From Ruegeria sp. AD91A (GTDB lineage: Bacteria > Pseudomonadota > Alphaproteobacteria > Rhodobacterales > Rhodobacteraceae), in contig NZ_CP031946.1 of the NCBI RefSeq assembly GCF_003443535.1, positions 2,746,501-2,810,500 of the forward strand: a stretch of DNA of 64,000 bases, in the 5' to 3' direction. The first letter of the stretch is position 1. The number at the start of each line of letters is the position of its first letter. The position numbers were made by a program, and so were the translations under genes. Positions 46,136 to 55,386 of this stretch are shown one piece after another. The notes below the pieces were generated by a model, which saw only the letters and a program-made list of their open reading frames with translations, made no database searches and was not told where the DNA came from.

Positions 46136-46719
46136 GTTCTTTCGCCTTCAAGCATGTGTGCATTCTTTATGTCGTGCTTCAAGCGCTCCCATTCATGTTT
46201 CAATATCTTTTGCGAAACCTCTCGGAGCGCAACCAACTCGCTCATATCAGGATCTTCGGCTCCAAACTCGCCCGACGCGCTTTTTAGATGCTCTCGTAAA
46301 CTGTCATAATTCGGATCCTTTGGATTGAGCCGCAGTAGAATACGAGAAGCCAACTCAACTTCTTCTCGCATGCTCTCTGGCCCACTTTCAGTGCTTACCA
46401 AAGACGAGAAAACCGCTAAGTCATCTCTTAGATCATCAATCCATTTCTTCCTCATTTCGGCAATCTTCATTTCTGTAGATATTAGGCGGTTTGCCGCCTC
46501 TCGCTTTTCAGATGACCTATTTGAAAGATGAGTAGTCAACAAAGCCAAACCGGAGACTAGAAACAATGTGCCCAAAGAAATAATTGTCCCGTCAAATTCT
46601 GATACCGCACTTTCGAATTTCTGCGCAAAAGATCCGGGGTACGACTGCAAAAGCAGCAGAAGTGGTGGGATTAATATCAGCACCGCCAACAAGAAAAAGA
46701 CTATCGCCAAGTCCTTCAC
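46132..46719 (-). CDS. AT-richer two-helix membrane protein with helical tail
   Basis: Not recognised. 195 residues: two hydrophobic segments (about 4-24 and 46-62) and a long charged helical cytoplasmic part. The codons are visibly more AT-rich than those of the genes on both sides, so it looks inserted into an older operon. The start is GTG in the overlap with the ATPase stop, and its own stop overlaps the DUF6638 start, so translation stays coupled. Confidence 0.65.
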   Translation of the reverse strand: MKDLAIVFFLLAVLILIPPLLLLLQSYPGSFAQKFESAVSEFDGTIISLGTLFLVSGLALLTTHLSNRSSEKREAANRLISTEMKIAEMRKKWIDDLRDDLAVFSSLVSTESGPESMREEVELASRILLRLNPKDPNYDSLREHLKSASGEFGAEDPDMSELVALREVSQKILKHEWERLKHDIKNAHMLEGERT

Positions 46720-48647
46720 CCCTTCCCCTCCAGATACCGCCGTTTGGCTTCTTCCATCCGGCCCATCTCACGCACCGCGTTCTCAATGGCGACCTCGTCG
46801 CTTTTGTCGGCATAGCGGAATTCGCTGTCGGCGTAGCGGTTGATCTCTTGCATCACCATTTCCACCGTGATCGGCTGGCGCAGGTCTTCAATCATGGCCT
46901 TCTTGGTGTCGTAGTCGCGGAACAGGAACAGGTCGGGGTTTTCCATCCACTCGTCAGGCAGTTCGAAATCCATCGCGCGGACCTTGACGGCGTCGGTGAT
47001 GTTCTTGATCGCGCGGCCGGTAAAGCGCTCATCCGCCTGCTGGATTGCCTTGAGATAGGTGCCCATCTTGGCAATCGTATCCATCTGGCCGATATCGCCG
47101 GACACCCGGTCATAAACCTGCAGCAGAGCGTCCTCATGCGGGCGCGAGTGGCTTTCGAAACTGGCGGCGACGGCCTTCTTGATTTCCTGCGCGGCGTAGG
47201 CTTCGTGTTCGCCCAGCGGGATGTCGTGGTCGCGGCCCATCAGCAGGTGCAGGATGTCGATGTAATCCTCGCGCGTTTGCGGCCCATCCACCAGGAACCG
47301 CGCGCCCGCCCGTTGACGCAAGGCGTCGTCCACATTCTCGGGGTAGTTCGAGAACATGCCAAAGGTGCAGTTGCCGCGTACAACGGTGTTGGCGCCGGCA
47401 AAGCTCTCCATCAATACGGCGGTAATTTCCAGTTGCCCAGCTGACGACTGCCGGTCGCCGCGTTTACCCGCCAGCTGGTCGATATCATCGATGGTACCAA
47501 AGCCGATGACCGAGGGGTCGATGATCGTGTTGATAAACGCCTTGGCGTTCTGGCCGGATTTACCCTGATAGCTGTCGATATTGTCGGTGCTCAGGTTCTG
47601 ATAGCGGAATGGATAGCCCGCGTTCTGGCAATAGTCGTTGATCAGCCCTGCCATCATCTGGATCAGGGTGGTCTTGCCGGTGCCCGGTTTGCCATCGCCC
47701 ATGAAAGTAAAGATGAACCCGCCAAGCTCGGCAAACGGGTTCAGGCGGCGGTCGAAGTCATAGGCCATCACCATCTTGGCCAGCTTCATCGCCTGATACT
47801 TGGCGATGTGGTTGCCGACCACTTCGTTCGGTTTCTTGAACGTCATGGTCAAAGTGGTGGATTTGGCTTTTGAGGCCGGCTCAAAACCCCTGATCGTCAG
47901 ATCATCGGCCTCGATATGCCAGGCGGCGTTCTGGAACGGGGCCAGATGGCCCGCGGATTGGGCGCGCAGGGCGGTCTTTTCCATCAGTTGTTCGGCATAG
48001 GCGCTGGTGGCGGCAATCAGGTGGGCATCGTCGGGGGCGTGTTTGGCCAGTGTCTGATCCAGCTCCCACAACGCACCGTGCAGGGCCAATTGACCATTGT
48101 CGGTCAGAACCTCTTCGATCTCATCGAGGTCAACCGTGGTTTCGCCCAGATGCGAGGACATCAGATAGGCCAGCGCATTGCCGAAGGTGTGCGAGGTGAT
48201 CAAAGCCTCGGCCGTCAGCAGTTCCGAGAATTCGGTCTTGCGCGCGGCAGGCAGGTCACCGGCGAGGTTTGCGCGTTTAAGGTCGGACAGCGGGGTTTGT
48301 TCCGCATAAGCCTCGGCCACGGCCAGAGCGATGGCAATGGCCCGGCGAATGGCCTGCTGTGTGGTGGCCTGTGGCGGCGAGACCAGCGCATCGCCATCAT
48401 CCGACGCCTCAATCCGTTCGACCAGATGTACACCATCCGCGCGTGCCGTACGCCGAGTCACCAAACCCGGAGTCGTCGAGCGAAACCGCCGCCCGGTCGA
48501 CACGCCCGGAGACCGTTCGACGGCGGCCGCAACGGGTTTGGCGATCCGCGGCGCGTGTTCGAACCCGTTCACCAAGGCGGTCGCTGCCGGATAATGCTTG
48601 CGGATATCGTCTTCGCGCAGTTCCATCTGGTCTGACGTCAAACTCAT
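46716..48647 (-). CDS. AAA+ ATPase of unknown role
   Basis: A 643-residue ATPase. The first 300 residues are a helical domain of unknown type; the AAA+ module then shows Walker A GDGKPGTGKTT (about 316-326), Walker B FGTIDDIDQ (about 384-392), a sensor-1 segment FGMFSNYPENVDD and LRQRAGARF with a possible arginine finger. The remaining 180 residues form a lid and a charged C-terminal helix. It is not a close match to MoxR, FtsH, ClpX or RuvB. Centre of the eight-gene unit. Confidence 0.75.
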   Translation of the reverse strand: MSLTSDQMELREDDIRKHYPAATALVNGFEHAPRIAKPVAAAVERSPGVSTGRRFRSTTPGLVTRRTARADGVHLVERIEASDDGDALVSPPQATTQQAIRRAIAIALAVAEAYAEQTPLSDLKRANLAGDLPAARKTEFSELLTAEALITSHTFGNALAYLMSSHLGETTVDLDEIEEVLTDNGQLALHGALWELDQTLAKHAPDDAHLIAATSAYAEQLMEKTALRAQSAGHLAPFQNAAWHIEADDLTIRGFEPASKAKSTTLTMTFKKPNEVVGNHIAKYQAMKLAKMVMAYDFDRRLNPFAELGGFIFTFMGDGKPGTGKTTLIQMMAGLINDYCQNAGYPFRYQNLSTDNIDSYQGKSGQNAKAFINTIIDPSVIGFGTIDDIDQLAGKRGDRQSSAGQLEITAVLMESFAGANTVVRGNCTFGMFSNYPENVDDALRQRAGARFLVDGPQTREDYIDILHLLMGRDHDIPLGEHEAYAAQEIKKAVAASFESHSRPHEDALLQVYDRVSGDIGQMDTIAKMGTYLKAIQQADERFTGRAIKNITDAVKVRAMDFELPDEWMENPDLFLFRDYDTKKAMIEDLRQPITVEMVMQEINRYADSEFRYADKSDEVAIENAVREMGRMEEAKRRYLEGKG

Positions 48648-48669
48648 TTCAAAATCGCCTTTGCATTTC

Positions 48670-49788
48670 TCAATATTTCAAAACCTGCCCAGCCTTGCTG
48701 ACGACGAACTTGCGCACATCGGCAAAGCCTGGCGGGTTTCGTTCGGCCAGCACCTGAAACGGGCGCTGGGGCAGAATGATGGATCGCTGGGTGCGCGTGG
48801 CCCCTGTTTCCACCCCCTGCCCGCCGAACGGGTCCAGTGCGAAGACCTCGCGCTCGACCGTGGAAAACCACCCGGCGCGCTCTTCGATCACTTCTTCGCT
48901 TTGCAGCTCTTCAGTGGTCCAGGCCAGCGCCCAGTCTTCACCCTGCGGAGATTGCGCGTCCTCCAGCACTTGCCGCAGGGGGCCGGACTGCTCGGTGTAG
49001 GCTGAGGAATACATCGGTCCCACATGAATGCGGCGCAAATGCTTGGGATGGAGGTCGTCGAAATCCTGATCGAACCCTTTGGCGATCGTCACCAGTTTCA
49101 AACCGCCCAGCGCTTGCGCCATCAGATGCGCCTGTACTTCGGGCCAGCGACGTTGATCTTTGGGCAAAGCGGTCTTGCCGCTATCCTCAAGCTGCATCAG
49201 GTAAATGACCGGCAGGTTGATCTGGCTGTCATAAACCGCCCAGTGGATCATGAACTTGCGCCGCTCGCCCTCATTCCCGATCCAGTGGCATTCGGGATCG
49301 TTGCGGGCCCAGAACAGCTGACCCTTCAGCAATTCCTCGTAATAGAGCCTTTGGGACAGCGCGAATTGCAGTTTGGTGGGGATTTCCTGTTCGCTGATGA
49401 TGGTGCGCACCATGTCGGTCTTAAGGTCATCTTCCGAGGGCATATTCGCCAGATGCACCTGCGCTTGCTGCGCGTCATTGGCCATGGTCAGCAGCTCGGC
49501 CGCCACCGGAAACCCGCTGTCGCGCTTGTCCATGGCAAGACTGCCAAAGAACCGCCCGGTATCGCGCCCGACCAGCAGGTATTTCATGCTGAGCGCGCGG
49601 AAGGTGTAGAGCAGCCCCGAGAGGTAGCGCGACACGATCCGCACTTCTTGTTTCGAGATCGCGCCCTCCGCCTCCATCGTCGCGGCCACGCGCAGGAGGT
49701 GAACAGTGATCACCTCAAATTTGCGGAAATACCGTCGCGAGGCGAAAGTGTCGGTCAGGCCGACATGGTCTTGGGTGGGGTTAGTCAT
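48670..49788 (-). CDS. Conserved-looking protein of unknown function in the AAA+ operon
   Basis: Not recognised. 372 residues, soluble, mixed alpha/beta composition, with many Gln, Leu and charged residues and no signal or membrane segment. I used the ATG at 49788 (begins MTNPTQDHVGL), which lies 8 bases inside the upstream small membrane gene; a longer frame to 49845 is less likely. The ATPase gene starts 22 bases after it. Confidence 0.66.
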   Translation of the reverse strand: MTNPTQDHVGLTDTFASRRYFRKFEVITVHLLRVAATMEAEGAISKQEVRIVSRYLSGLLYTFRALSMKYLLVGRDTGRFFGSLAMDKRDSGFPVAAELLTMANDAQQAQVHLANMPSEDDLKTDMVRTIISEQEIPTKLQFALSQRLYYEELLKGQLFWARNDPECHWIGNEGERRKFMIHWAVYDSQINLPVIYLMQLEDSGKTALPKDQRRWPEVQAHLMAQALGGLKLVTIAKGFDQDFDDLHPKHLRRIHVGPMYSSAYTEQSGPLRQVLEDAQSPQGEDWALAWTTEELQSEEVIEERAGWFSTVEREVFALDPFGGQGVETGATRTQRSIILPQRPFQVLAERNPPGFADVRKFVVSKAGQVLKY

Positions 49789-50056
49789 TATCCACGCGCT
49801 CTTTTCTTTGTCGGTGGCCGAATAACTTCTCATCAAGCTGTTCAAGCTTGATCAGACCGTTGGCGAACAAAACGCAGAGGCAGAATGTCGCCAAGAGAAC
49901 ACCCACTATCAGCACAAGTTTGATCACCAAGTGGTCTGGCGTCCAATCGGCTGTCAGAAGAAACAAAGTCAGGAACCCGCCGAAGACAACAAAGAGAATC
50001 CCTATCCTGAACCTGTAGCGTATTCCTTTTGGCTTGCCTTTGGAATGGAACGTCAC
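49781..50056 (-). CDS. Small two-helix membrane protein, GTG start
   Basis: Not recognised. 91 residues, hydrophobic segments at about 18-37 and 45-68, a basic N-terminus and a charged C-terminus (LFGHRQRKERVDND). It begins with GTG 9 bases after the coiled-coil gene and overlaps the next start by 8 bases. The bases are a little more AT-rich than in its neighbours. Confidence 0.66.
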   Translation of the reverse strand: MTFHSKGKPKGIRYRFRIGILFVVFGGFLTLFLLTADWTPDHLVIKLVLIVGVLLATFCLCVLFANGLIKLEQLDEKLFGHRQRKERVDND

Positions 50057-50065
50057 TGAAGCGCA

Positions 50066-51145
50066 TCACCCCCCGTACAAATTCTTATCATGCTTCTCGA
50101 CAATCGAAGCAAACCGGCGGGCAAAGCGTTCATCTGCCTTGGCCTTTTTCTCCAGCACGTCGCGGGCAAAGACCATGTGGTCCTCATGCGCCTCAAGCAT
50201 GTCGGCCATCTTCTGGTTGGTCGCGGTGCCGATTGAGGCCATGGCGGTTTGCGCCTCTTGATCGGTCTGCACACCGATCTCGTTGATGCGGTGGGCCACG
50301 TCCTGCTGCTGTGCAGTTTTCAGCGATTTGGTCAGGGCGTCATACAGCACCACGCGCTGTTGCGTGTCTGTCTGCAGCTTGTTGATCAGCACCATCTGTG
50401 TCGCCGCCTGGTTTTGCAGTGAATCGACCCAGGTCTTGCCCTTTTCGATATAGCGTTCCAGCGTTTGCGATTTGGCCAGCTTGACCTGCTCTTCCTGAAC
50501 CTTGGCGTTGTATTGTTTGTTCAGCTCGGCCAATTCGGTTTCCAACTGCGTGCGCGCGGCGGCGTCCTGTTCGACGCTGATCTTGTTTTCCAGCGTAATA
50601 ATGGCCGGGTCCATGCCCTGAATCTCAGCGCGTAAGGCTTCCAGCTCGGCCACGGTCGCCTCGCGATCGTCCAGCGTGCCGGTCAGGTTGTCCTCGACCT
50701 TGACGCGTTGTTCTTCCAGCACGGCCAACTGCCCTTCCAGTAGTTTGACGATCACGTCGGATTTGGCGATCAGGTCCTGCAGCTTGTCGTCGATATTGGC
50801 CGTGCGCATGCGTTCCTGCCGCATCGACTCGGATTTGCCTTTCGAGAAGATGCCGACAAAGGTCTCCCACCCGGATTTCGAGCGCATCTCGTCAAAATCC
50901 TTGGAAAAGGCGCTGGTGACGTCGTCCAGACCCATGATCAGCTCGGCGATATTGGCGTTCATCACCTCGGTATGGGCATGCACATCCTCGAGCGTGGCGT
51001 TTTCGATGTCGATATCGGCCTCGGCGGTGCCTATCTTGGCGCGGGCGGCTTCAATACGCGAGGTCAGCCCTTCGATCTGAGACTGGCTTTCGCGCACTTT
51101 GGTTTGCGTTTCCTGAATAAGCGCTTCGAATTGCTGGTTCGACAT
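50066..51145 (-). CDS. Long coiled-coil protein at head of AAA+ operon
   Basis: Not recognised. 359 residues, almost all helical, with heptad-like runs (for example VLEEQRVKVEDNL and LETELAELNKQYNAKVQEE) and few Cys or Pro. No signal peptide or membrane helix, so it is cytosolic. In size and build it resembles TelA/YceH toxic-anion-resistance proteins, but I cannot show homology. First gene of the eight-gene unit; the ATG at 51145 follows a GAGG-type site. Confidence 0.7.
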   Translation of the reverse strand: MSNQQFEALIQETQTKVRESQSQIEGLTSRIEAARAKIGTAEADIDIENATLEDVHAHTEVMNANIAELIMGLDDVTSAFSKDFDEMRSKSGWETFVGIFSKGKSESMRQERMRTANIDDKLQDLIAKSDVIVKLLEGQLAVLEEQRVKVEDNLTGTLDDREATVAELEALRAEIQGMDPAIITLENKISVEQDAAARTQLETELAELNKQYNAKVQEEQVKLAKSQTLERYIEKGKTWVDSLQNQAATQMVLINKLQTDTQQRVVLYDALTKSLKTAQQQDVAHRINEIGVQTDQEAQTAMASIGTATNQKMADMLEAHEDHMVFARDVLEKKAKADERFARRFASIVEKHDKNLYGG

Positions 51146-51429
51146 CTCTGCTGTCCTCTTTTTCTTTAATTACCCAATAAGATAGGGAATGTTACGATGA
51201 TTTACATCCCCTGGGCCTCAAAATTCACCCAGACTTTGACAAACTCCTTTGCAAAAGGAAAGGCGAGACCGCCGAATGAAAGAAACAGATATCGAGTGAC
51301 TTCATTAGATTAACTTGTTAAGTAAATTTTTGATCAAATCTGGATTGATTCCACATCCAGAGTGGCCATAGACAATTGAGACATCACCTGATTGGGTGCG
51401 CGCAACCCAATTCACGCCGGAGGCTTATC
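51146..51429. other. Promoter space between the AAA+ operon and gabD
   Basis: About 284 bases, AT-rich in the middle, between two divergent units. It should hold promoters for both. A TTGACA at 51236 has no good partner at the usual spacing. The inverted repeat at 51392 is the only clear structure. Confidence 0.6.
51392..51410. promoter_or_regulatory. Inverted repeat upstream of gabD
   Basis: TTGGGT-N7-ACCCAA, a perfect 6-base inverted repeat ending 19 bases before the gabD start. It could be an operator or a leader hairpin; no regulator is adjacent to point to. Confidence 0.4.
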
Positions 51430-52905
51430 ATGCTGGACGCAACGACCGATCTGAAGTCAATCCTGAAGAACCCCGTATTGCTTGTAACCAAAGCCTATAT
51501 CGGCGGTCAGTGGGTAGACGGTGACAATGGCACGTTCAAAGTCACGAACCCCGCTCGGGGCGATGTGGTCGCCGAGGTGGCTGACGTCAGCCGTGCTCAG
51601 GTCGCCGGAGCAATCGCACAGGCCGAAGCCGCGCAGAAAGAATGGGCCAAACTGACCGGCAAGGAACGTGCAGCCATCCTGCGGCGCTGGTTCGATCTGA
51701 TGATGGAAAATGCCGAGGATCTGGGCAAGATCCTGACCGCTGAACAGGGCAAACCGCTGGCAGAGGCCATCGGTGAGATCGGCTATGGCGCGTCCTTCAT
51801 CGAGTTCTTCGGTGAAGAGGCCAAGCGCGTCTATGGCGAGACCATTCCCGGCCATCAGCGCGACAAGCGGATTATGGTGATGAAGCAGCCGATCGGCGTT
51901 GCGGCCTCGATCACGCCCTGGAACTTCCCCAACGCGATGATCACCCGCAAGGCAGGCCCGGCTTTGGCCGCCGGCTGCGCCTTTGTTGCGCGTCCGGCCA
52001 CCGAAACGCCCCTGTCGGCGCTGGTACTGGCGATGCTGGCGGAACAGGCCGGCGTGCCCGCGGGTGTGTTCAACGTGGTGCCCTCATCAAGGGCCAGTGA
52101 AATCGGCAAGGAGTTCTGCGAAAACCCCGGCGTGCGCAAGCTGACATTTACCGGTTCGACCGAAGTGGGCCGCATTCTGCTGCGCCAGGCGGCCGATCAG
52201 GTCATGAAATGTTCGATGGAACTGGGCGGTAATGCGCCGTTCATCGTGTTCGACGACGCCGATCTGGATGCAGCCGTCGAAGGCGCGATGCTGTGCAAGT
52301 TCCGCAACAATGGCCAGACCTGTGTCTGCGCGAACCGTATCTATGTGCAGGCCGGTGTCTATGACGCTTTCGCGGCCAAACTGAAAGCGGCAGTGGAAGC
52401 GCTGAAAATCGGCGACGGCTTGACCGAAGGCACCACCACCGGCCCACTGATCAATGCCGACGCAGTCGCCAAAGTCGAGGAACATATCAAGGACGTAACC
52501 GACAAGGGCGGCGCGGTTCTGACTGGCGGCCTGCCCCATGATCTGGGCGGCACGTTCTTCCAGCCGACCATCGTGACCGGCGTGACTCAGGACATGCTGG
52601 TGGCGCAGGACGAAACCTTTGGCCCTCTGGCCCCGCTGTTCAAGTTCGAGGACGAAGACGACGTGATCGCCATGGCCAATGACACGATTTTTGGTTTGGC
52701 CTCGTATTTCTATGCCAAGGACCTGAGCCGCGTCTACAAGGTGGCCGAGGCGCTGGAATACGGCATCGTCGGCGTGAACACCGGCATCATCTCGACCGAG
52801 CTGGGCCCCTTCGGCGGCGTCAAGCAATCCGGCCTGGGCCGCGAAGGCAGCCATCACGGCATGGAAGACTATCTGGAAATGAAATACGTCTGCATGTCGG
52901 TCTGA
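51430..52905 (+). CDS. gabD: NAD(P)-dependent succinate-semialdehyde dehydrogenase
   Basis: Oxidises succinate semialdehyde to succinate, closing 4-aminobutyrate breakdown. The 491 residues carry the aldehyde dehydrogenase motifs: [41 protein letters not shown] with the general base, and [13 protein letters not shown] with the catalytic cysteine near C298. Start at ATG 51430 with a GGAGG site upstream. Related aldehyde substrates are possible; the GabT partner is not in the window. Confidence 0.92.
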   Translation: MLDATTDLKSILKNPVLLVTKAYIGGQWVDGDNGTFKVTNPARGDVVAEVADVSRAQVAGAIAQAEAAQKEWAKLTGKERAAILRRWFDLMMENAEDLGKILTAEQGKPLAEAIGEIGYGASFIEFFGEEAKRVYGETIPGHQRDKRIMVMKQPIGVAASITPWNFPNAMITRKAGPALAAGCAFVARPATETPLSALVLAMLAEQAGVPAGVFNVVPSSRASEIGKEFCENPGVRKLTFTGSTEVGRILLRQAADQVMKCSMELGGNAPFIVFDDADLDAAVEGAMLCKFRNNGQTCVCANRIYVQAGVYDAFAAKLKAAVEALKIGDGLTEGTTTGPLINADAVAKVEEHIKDVTDKGGAVLTGGLPHDLGGTFFQPTIVTGVTQDMLVAQDETFGPLAPLFKFEDEDDVIAMANDTIFGLASYFYAKDLSRVYKVAEALEYGIVGVNTGIISTELGPFGGVKQSGLGREGSHHGMEDYLEMKYVCMSV

Positions 52906-52913
52906 TCCAATAC

Positions 52914-52944
52914 GGTCTCTGTCCCATTGCGGTGGACAGAGACC
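52914..52944. terminator. Hairpin between gabD and the cyclase gene
   Basis: A perfect 11-bp stem GGTCTCTGTCC/GGACAGAGACC with a 9-base loop between convergent genes. There is no T run, so it may act in both directions with help from other factors. Confidence 0.65.
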
Positions 52945-53016
52945 CCGCATCGGGATACGCGATCGCGTCGTTGTACAAACAAATCTATGGCTGCGGCCCA
53001 ATCGACGTTGACACGG

Positions 53017-55242
53017 CTAGTCTGCGGATTTGTCGCGTATCTGTTCGATTGCACGGGTCGCGAACTTTCCCTGCAACGAACCGTCCACCATCGCTTCCAG
53101 CGCGGGCAGCGCAGACGACGCCGCGCTACCTATTTTCCCCAATGCAATAGCTGCTTCTTTGCGGACAAACACCGACGGGCTATCAAGAAGCGCGATCAAT
53201 TCCGGCACCGCTGACTCTGCCTCAGGACCAAACAGGGCCAGTGATTGGGCTGCCGCCCTCTGATCTTTTGCATCCCCCCGGGACAGATCTGCCCTGAGAC
53301 TTGCTATGGTTTTTTCCGGAGGCAGCGCTGCCAGGCGAAGCCCATCGTTCAGCCGGGCGTTCAAATGCTGGTTTTCTCCGACCCAGCGGATGATGAAAAG
53401 GTAATTTTGAACAGCGTCCTGCATGACACCGGCGTGCTTGCCCTTTTGCCATCGGTCGATGATGGCCCTGCCACCACGCCGATCACCATTCAGGGCCAGA
53501 ACCGAGGCTGCAAATGGCATCAGCTCAGTGGCCTGCGGGTTTCTGTTCAACTCTTTCTCGATCACATCTGCCGCGCCCGTCAGGTCATCCAATGCGTAAA
53601 GAGCCGCCGCTTCAAACAGCGCGTAGTGGCTAGGATAATTGGGATCCAGCCGGGTCGCGGCCTGCACAAAGGCCAGACCTTCCTCTGGCTCACCAGCCGC
53701 TATCAAAGCCCAACCCATCGTCAGATGTGCCTCGGGGTCGCTAGGTTGCAGCGCGATGGCTTTCGCTGCTTCTCGTCTGGCGTCTTCCGTCCCCCGACCT
53801 ACCCCTTCGGTACTGTCCCAATCCGGAAGGTTGAGACTGACAATTGCCCGGATAACGTGCACCAGGGCGGTGTCCTGCTCCATCATATCCCGGTAATACT
53901 TGTAAAACAGGCCGATGTGCATTTGCGCGCCTGAACCCGCAAATCCATTCCAGTGATGAAAGATGTGCGGTCGCAAATGCGCCAGGGCAAGCGTCGCCCA
54001 AGCACGCCCATAATCCGGGTCCAGTTCCACGGCCTTTTTAAAATGCGGAATTGCCGCAAGGTTGTCCTGTTCGTTGAACTGCGAATACAGCTCCCACCCG
54101 CGTTGGAAGGCTTCGCGTGCCGCAATGGTCTGGGTTTCCACGCTTTCGATGGCCTGCCGGCTTTGAGGGTCGAGCGGAAGATCCAGCTTCTGAGCAATTG
54201 CGAGAACAATGGTTTTCTGCACTTCAAAGATATCATCGATCGCACCATCGAATCTTTCCGCCCAGATCAATCGCCCGTTCAAAGTGTCGGTCAGGCGAAT
54301 ATTGATCCGGAAATCTTCATCCGCACGTCGCACGCTGCCGTCAACGACGTAACGAACCCCCAGCTCTTCGGCAAAACGTGCGATGTCGATGTTGCTATCG
54401 CGGTATGCGAAGGATGAATTCCCGGCGATGACGAACAATCCGGATATTCGGGACAGGTCCGTGATCAAATCCTCAGAGATACCGTTGATCAGCATCTCCT
54501 TGGAAGCGTCATCGGTGTAATTCGCAATCGGCAACACTGCGATGGAAGGTAGATCCGGCAAGGGGTAAACCATCTGCGCCTCTGAGGCGCGCAATTGGCC
54601 AGTCTTCCACGGTTTTGCCAGATAAAGCCCAACGACCGCCAACGTCACCAGTAGAGCCGCCAGTGGCAGCCATCGGGATTTCCTCTTCGTGCCGCGTTTT
54701 CGCGGTGAAGGCAAAACTTCTGCTTCTATGCGAAAAGCCTGAACCGGGTCAGTGATGTTCTTGACGTTCTGTGGCCCGATCAGAGCAAAACCGTAAGGCA
54801 CTTTGTTGCGCGCATAGTCGACGATGGATTGTGAAACAACGATGCCACCGGGATCTGCCAGAGCCTCGAGCCGCGCGGCAACGTTCACGCCGTCGCCAAG
54901 GATGTCACCCCCGTTCGAAACCACATCGCCGACATTCAGGCCGATTCGAAACGTGATGACGCTATCTTGATCGGTTCCCGCGTTTCTCTTTGCAAGGTCG
55001 GCCTGAATCTCCACGGCGGCGTGAACCGCATCGACGGCGCTGCGAAATTCGATCACAAAGCTGTCTCCAGCAGTGTTCGCGATGCGTCCTGAATGCCGGG
55101 CGATCGTTGGCTCTATGACTTCGCTGCGGATCAGCCGAAGCCTTGCGATGGTACCTTCTTCGTCCAGACCAACCAATCTTGAGTAGCCGGCGATGTCGGC
55201 TGCCAGGATAGCTGCTAGTCGACGTTTTGGTCGGCTCTCCAT
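53017..55242 (-). CDS. Class III adenylate cyclase with TolB-like, TPR and HEAT-like parts
   Basis: A 741-residue multidomain protein. Residues 1-175 are a class III nucleotide cyclase domain with the two metal aspartates (D16 in LAADIAGYSRL and D60 in NTAGDSFVIEF) and RIGLNVGDVV. A membrane helix follows at about 191-209, then a TolB/FlgO-like domain (LPIANYTDDASKEML), TPR repeats (about 370-560), and at the end a HEAT-like region (AAAQSLALFGPEAESAVPEL and EAAIALGKIG). The start at 55242 matches cyclase N-termini. It may be an active cAMP-making sensor, but this is not shown. Confidence 0.9.
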   Translation of the reverse strand: MESRPKRRLAAILAADIAGYSRLVGLDEEGTIARLRLIRSEVIEPTIARHSGRIANTAGDSFVIEFRSAVDAVHAAVEIQADLAKRNAGTDQDSVITFRIGLNVGDVVSNGGDILGDGVNVAARLEALADPGGIVVSQSIVDYARNKVPYGFALIGPQNVKNITDPVQAFRIEAEVLPSPRKRGTKRKSRWLPLAALLVTLAVVGLYLAKPWKTGQLRASEAQMVYPLPDLPSIAVLPIANYTDDASKEMLINGISEDLITDLSRISGLFVIAGNSSFAYRDSNIDIARFAEELGVRYVVDGSVRRADEDFRINIRLTDTLNGRLIWAERFDGAIDDIFEVQKTIVLAIAQKLDLPLDPQSRQAIESVETQTIAAREAFQRGWELYSQFNEQDNLAAIPHFKKAVELDPDYGRAWATLALAHLRPHIFHHWNGFAGSGAQMHIGLFYKYYRDMMEQDTALVHVIRAIVSLNLPDWDSTEGVGRGTEDARREAAKAIALQPSDPEAHLTMGWALIAAGEPEEGLAFVQAATRLDPNYPSHYALFEAAALYALDDLTGAADVIEKELNRNPQATELMPFAASVLALNGDRRGGRAIIDRWQKGKHAGVMQDAVQNYLFIIRWVGENQHLNARLNDGLRLAALPPEKTIASLRADLSRGDAKDQRAAAQSLALFGPEAESAVPELIALLDSPSVFVRKEAAIALGKIGSAASSALPALEAMVDGSLQGKFATRAIEQIRDKSAD

Positions 55243-55295
55243 AATACCGAAGACTATCAGGCGGATAATTTGCTGGGAACCAGTTTTCGAGCACG

Positions 55296-55333
55296 CCAAA
55301 AACACAACACCCCGCGTCTGGAGGAACGCGGGG
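55296..55333 (-). terminator. Terminator after hsp20
   Basis: On the minus strand an 8-bp stem ACGCGGGG-type hairpin (arms at 55310-55317 and 55326-55333) is followed by TGTTGTGTTTTTG. A second inverted repeat TGCGGCAG/CTGCCGCA lies at 55341-55371, just after the Hsp20 stop. Confidence 0.75.
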
Positions 55334-55386
55334 CGTGTGATGCGGCAGCCCGGGAGGAGTGGACTGCCGCAGGATAGTCAGAAGCC

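Noticed and set aside
51236..51241. TTGACA as a -35 element for gabD
   Set aside because: No matching -10 element at 16-18 bases; too weak to report as a promoter.
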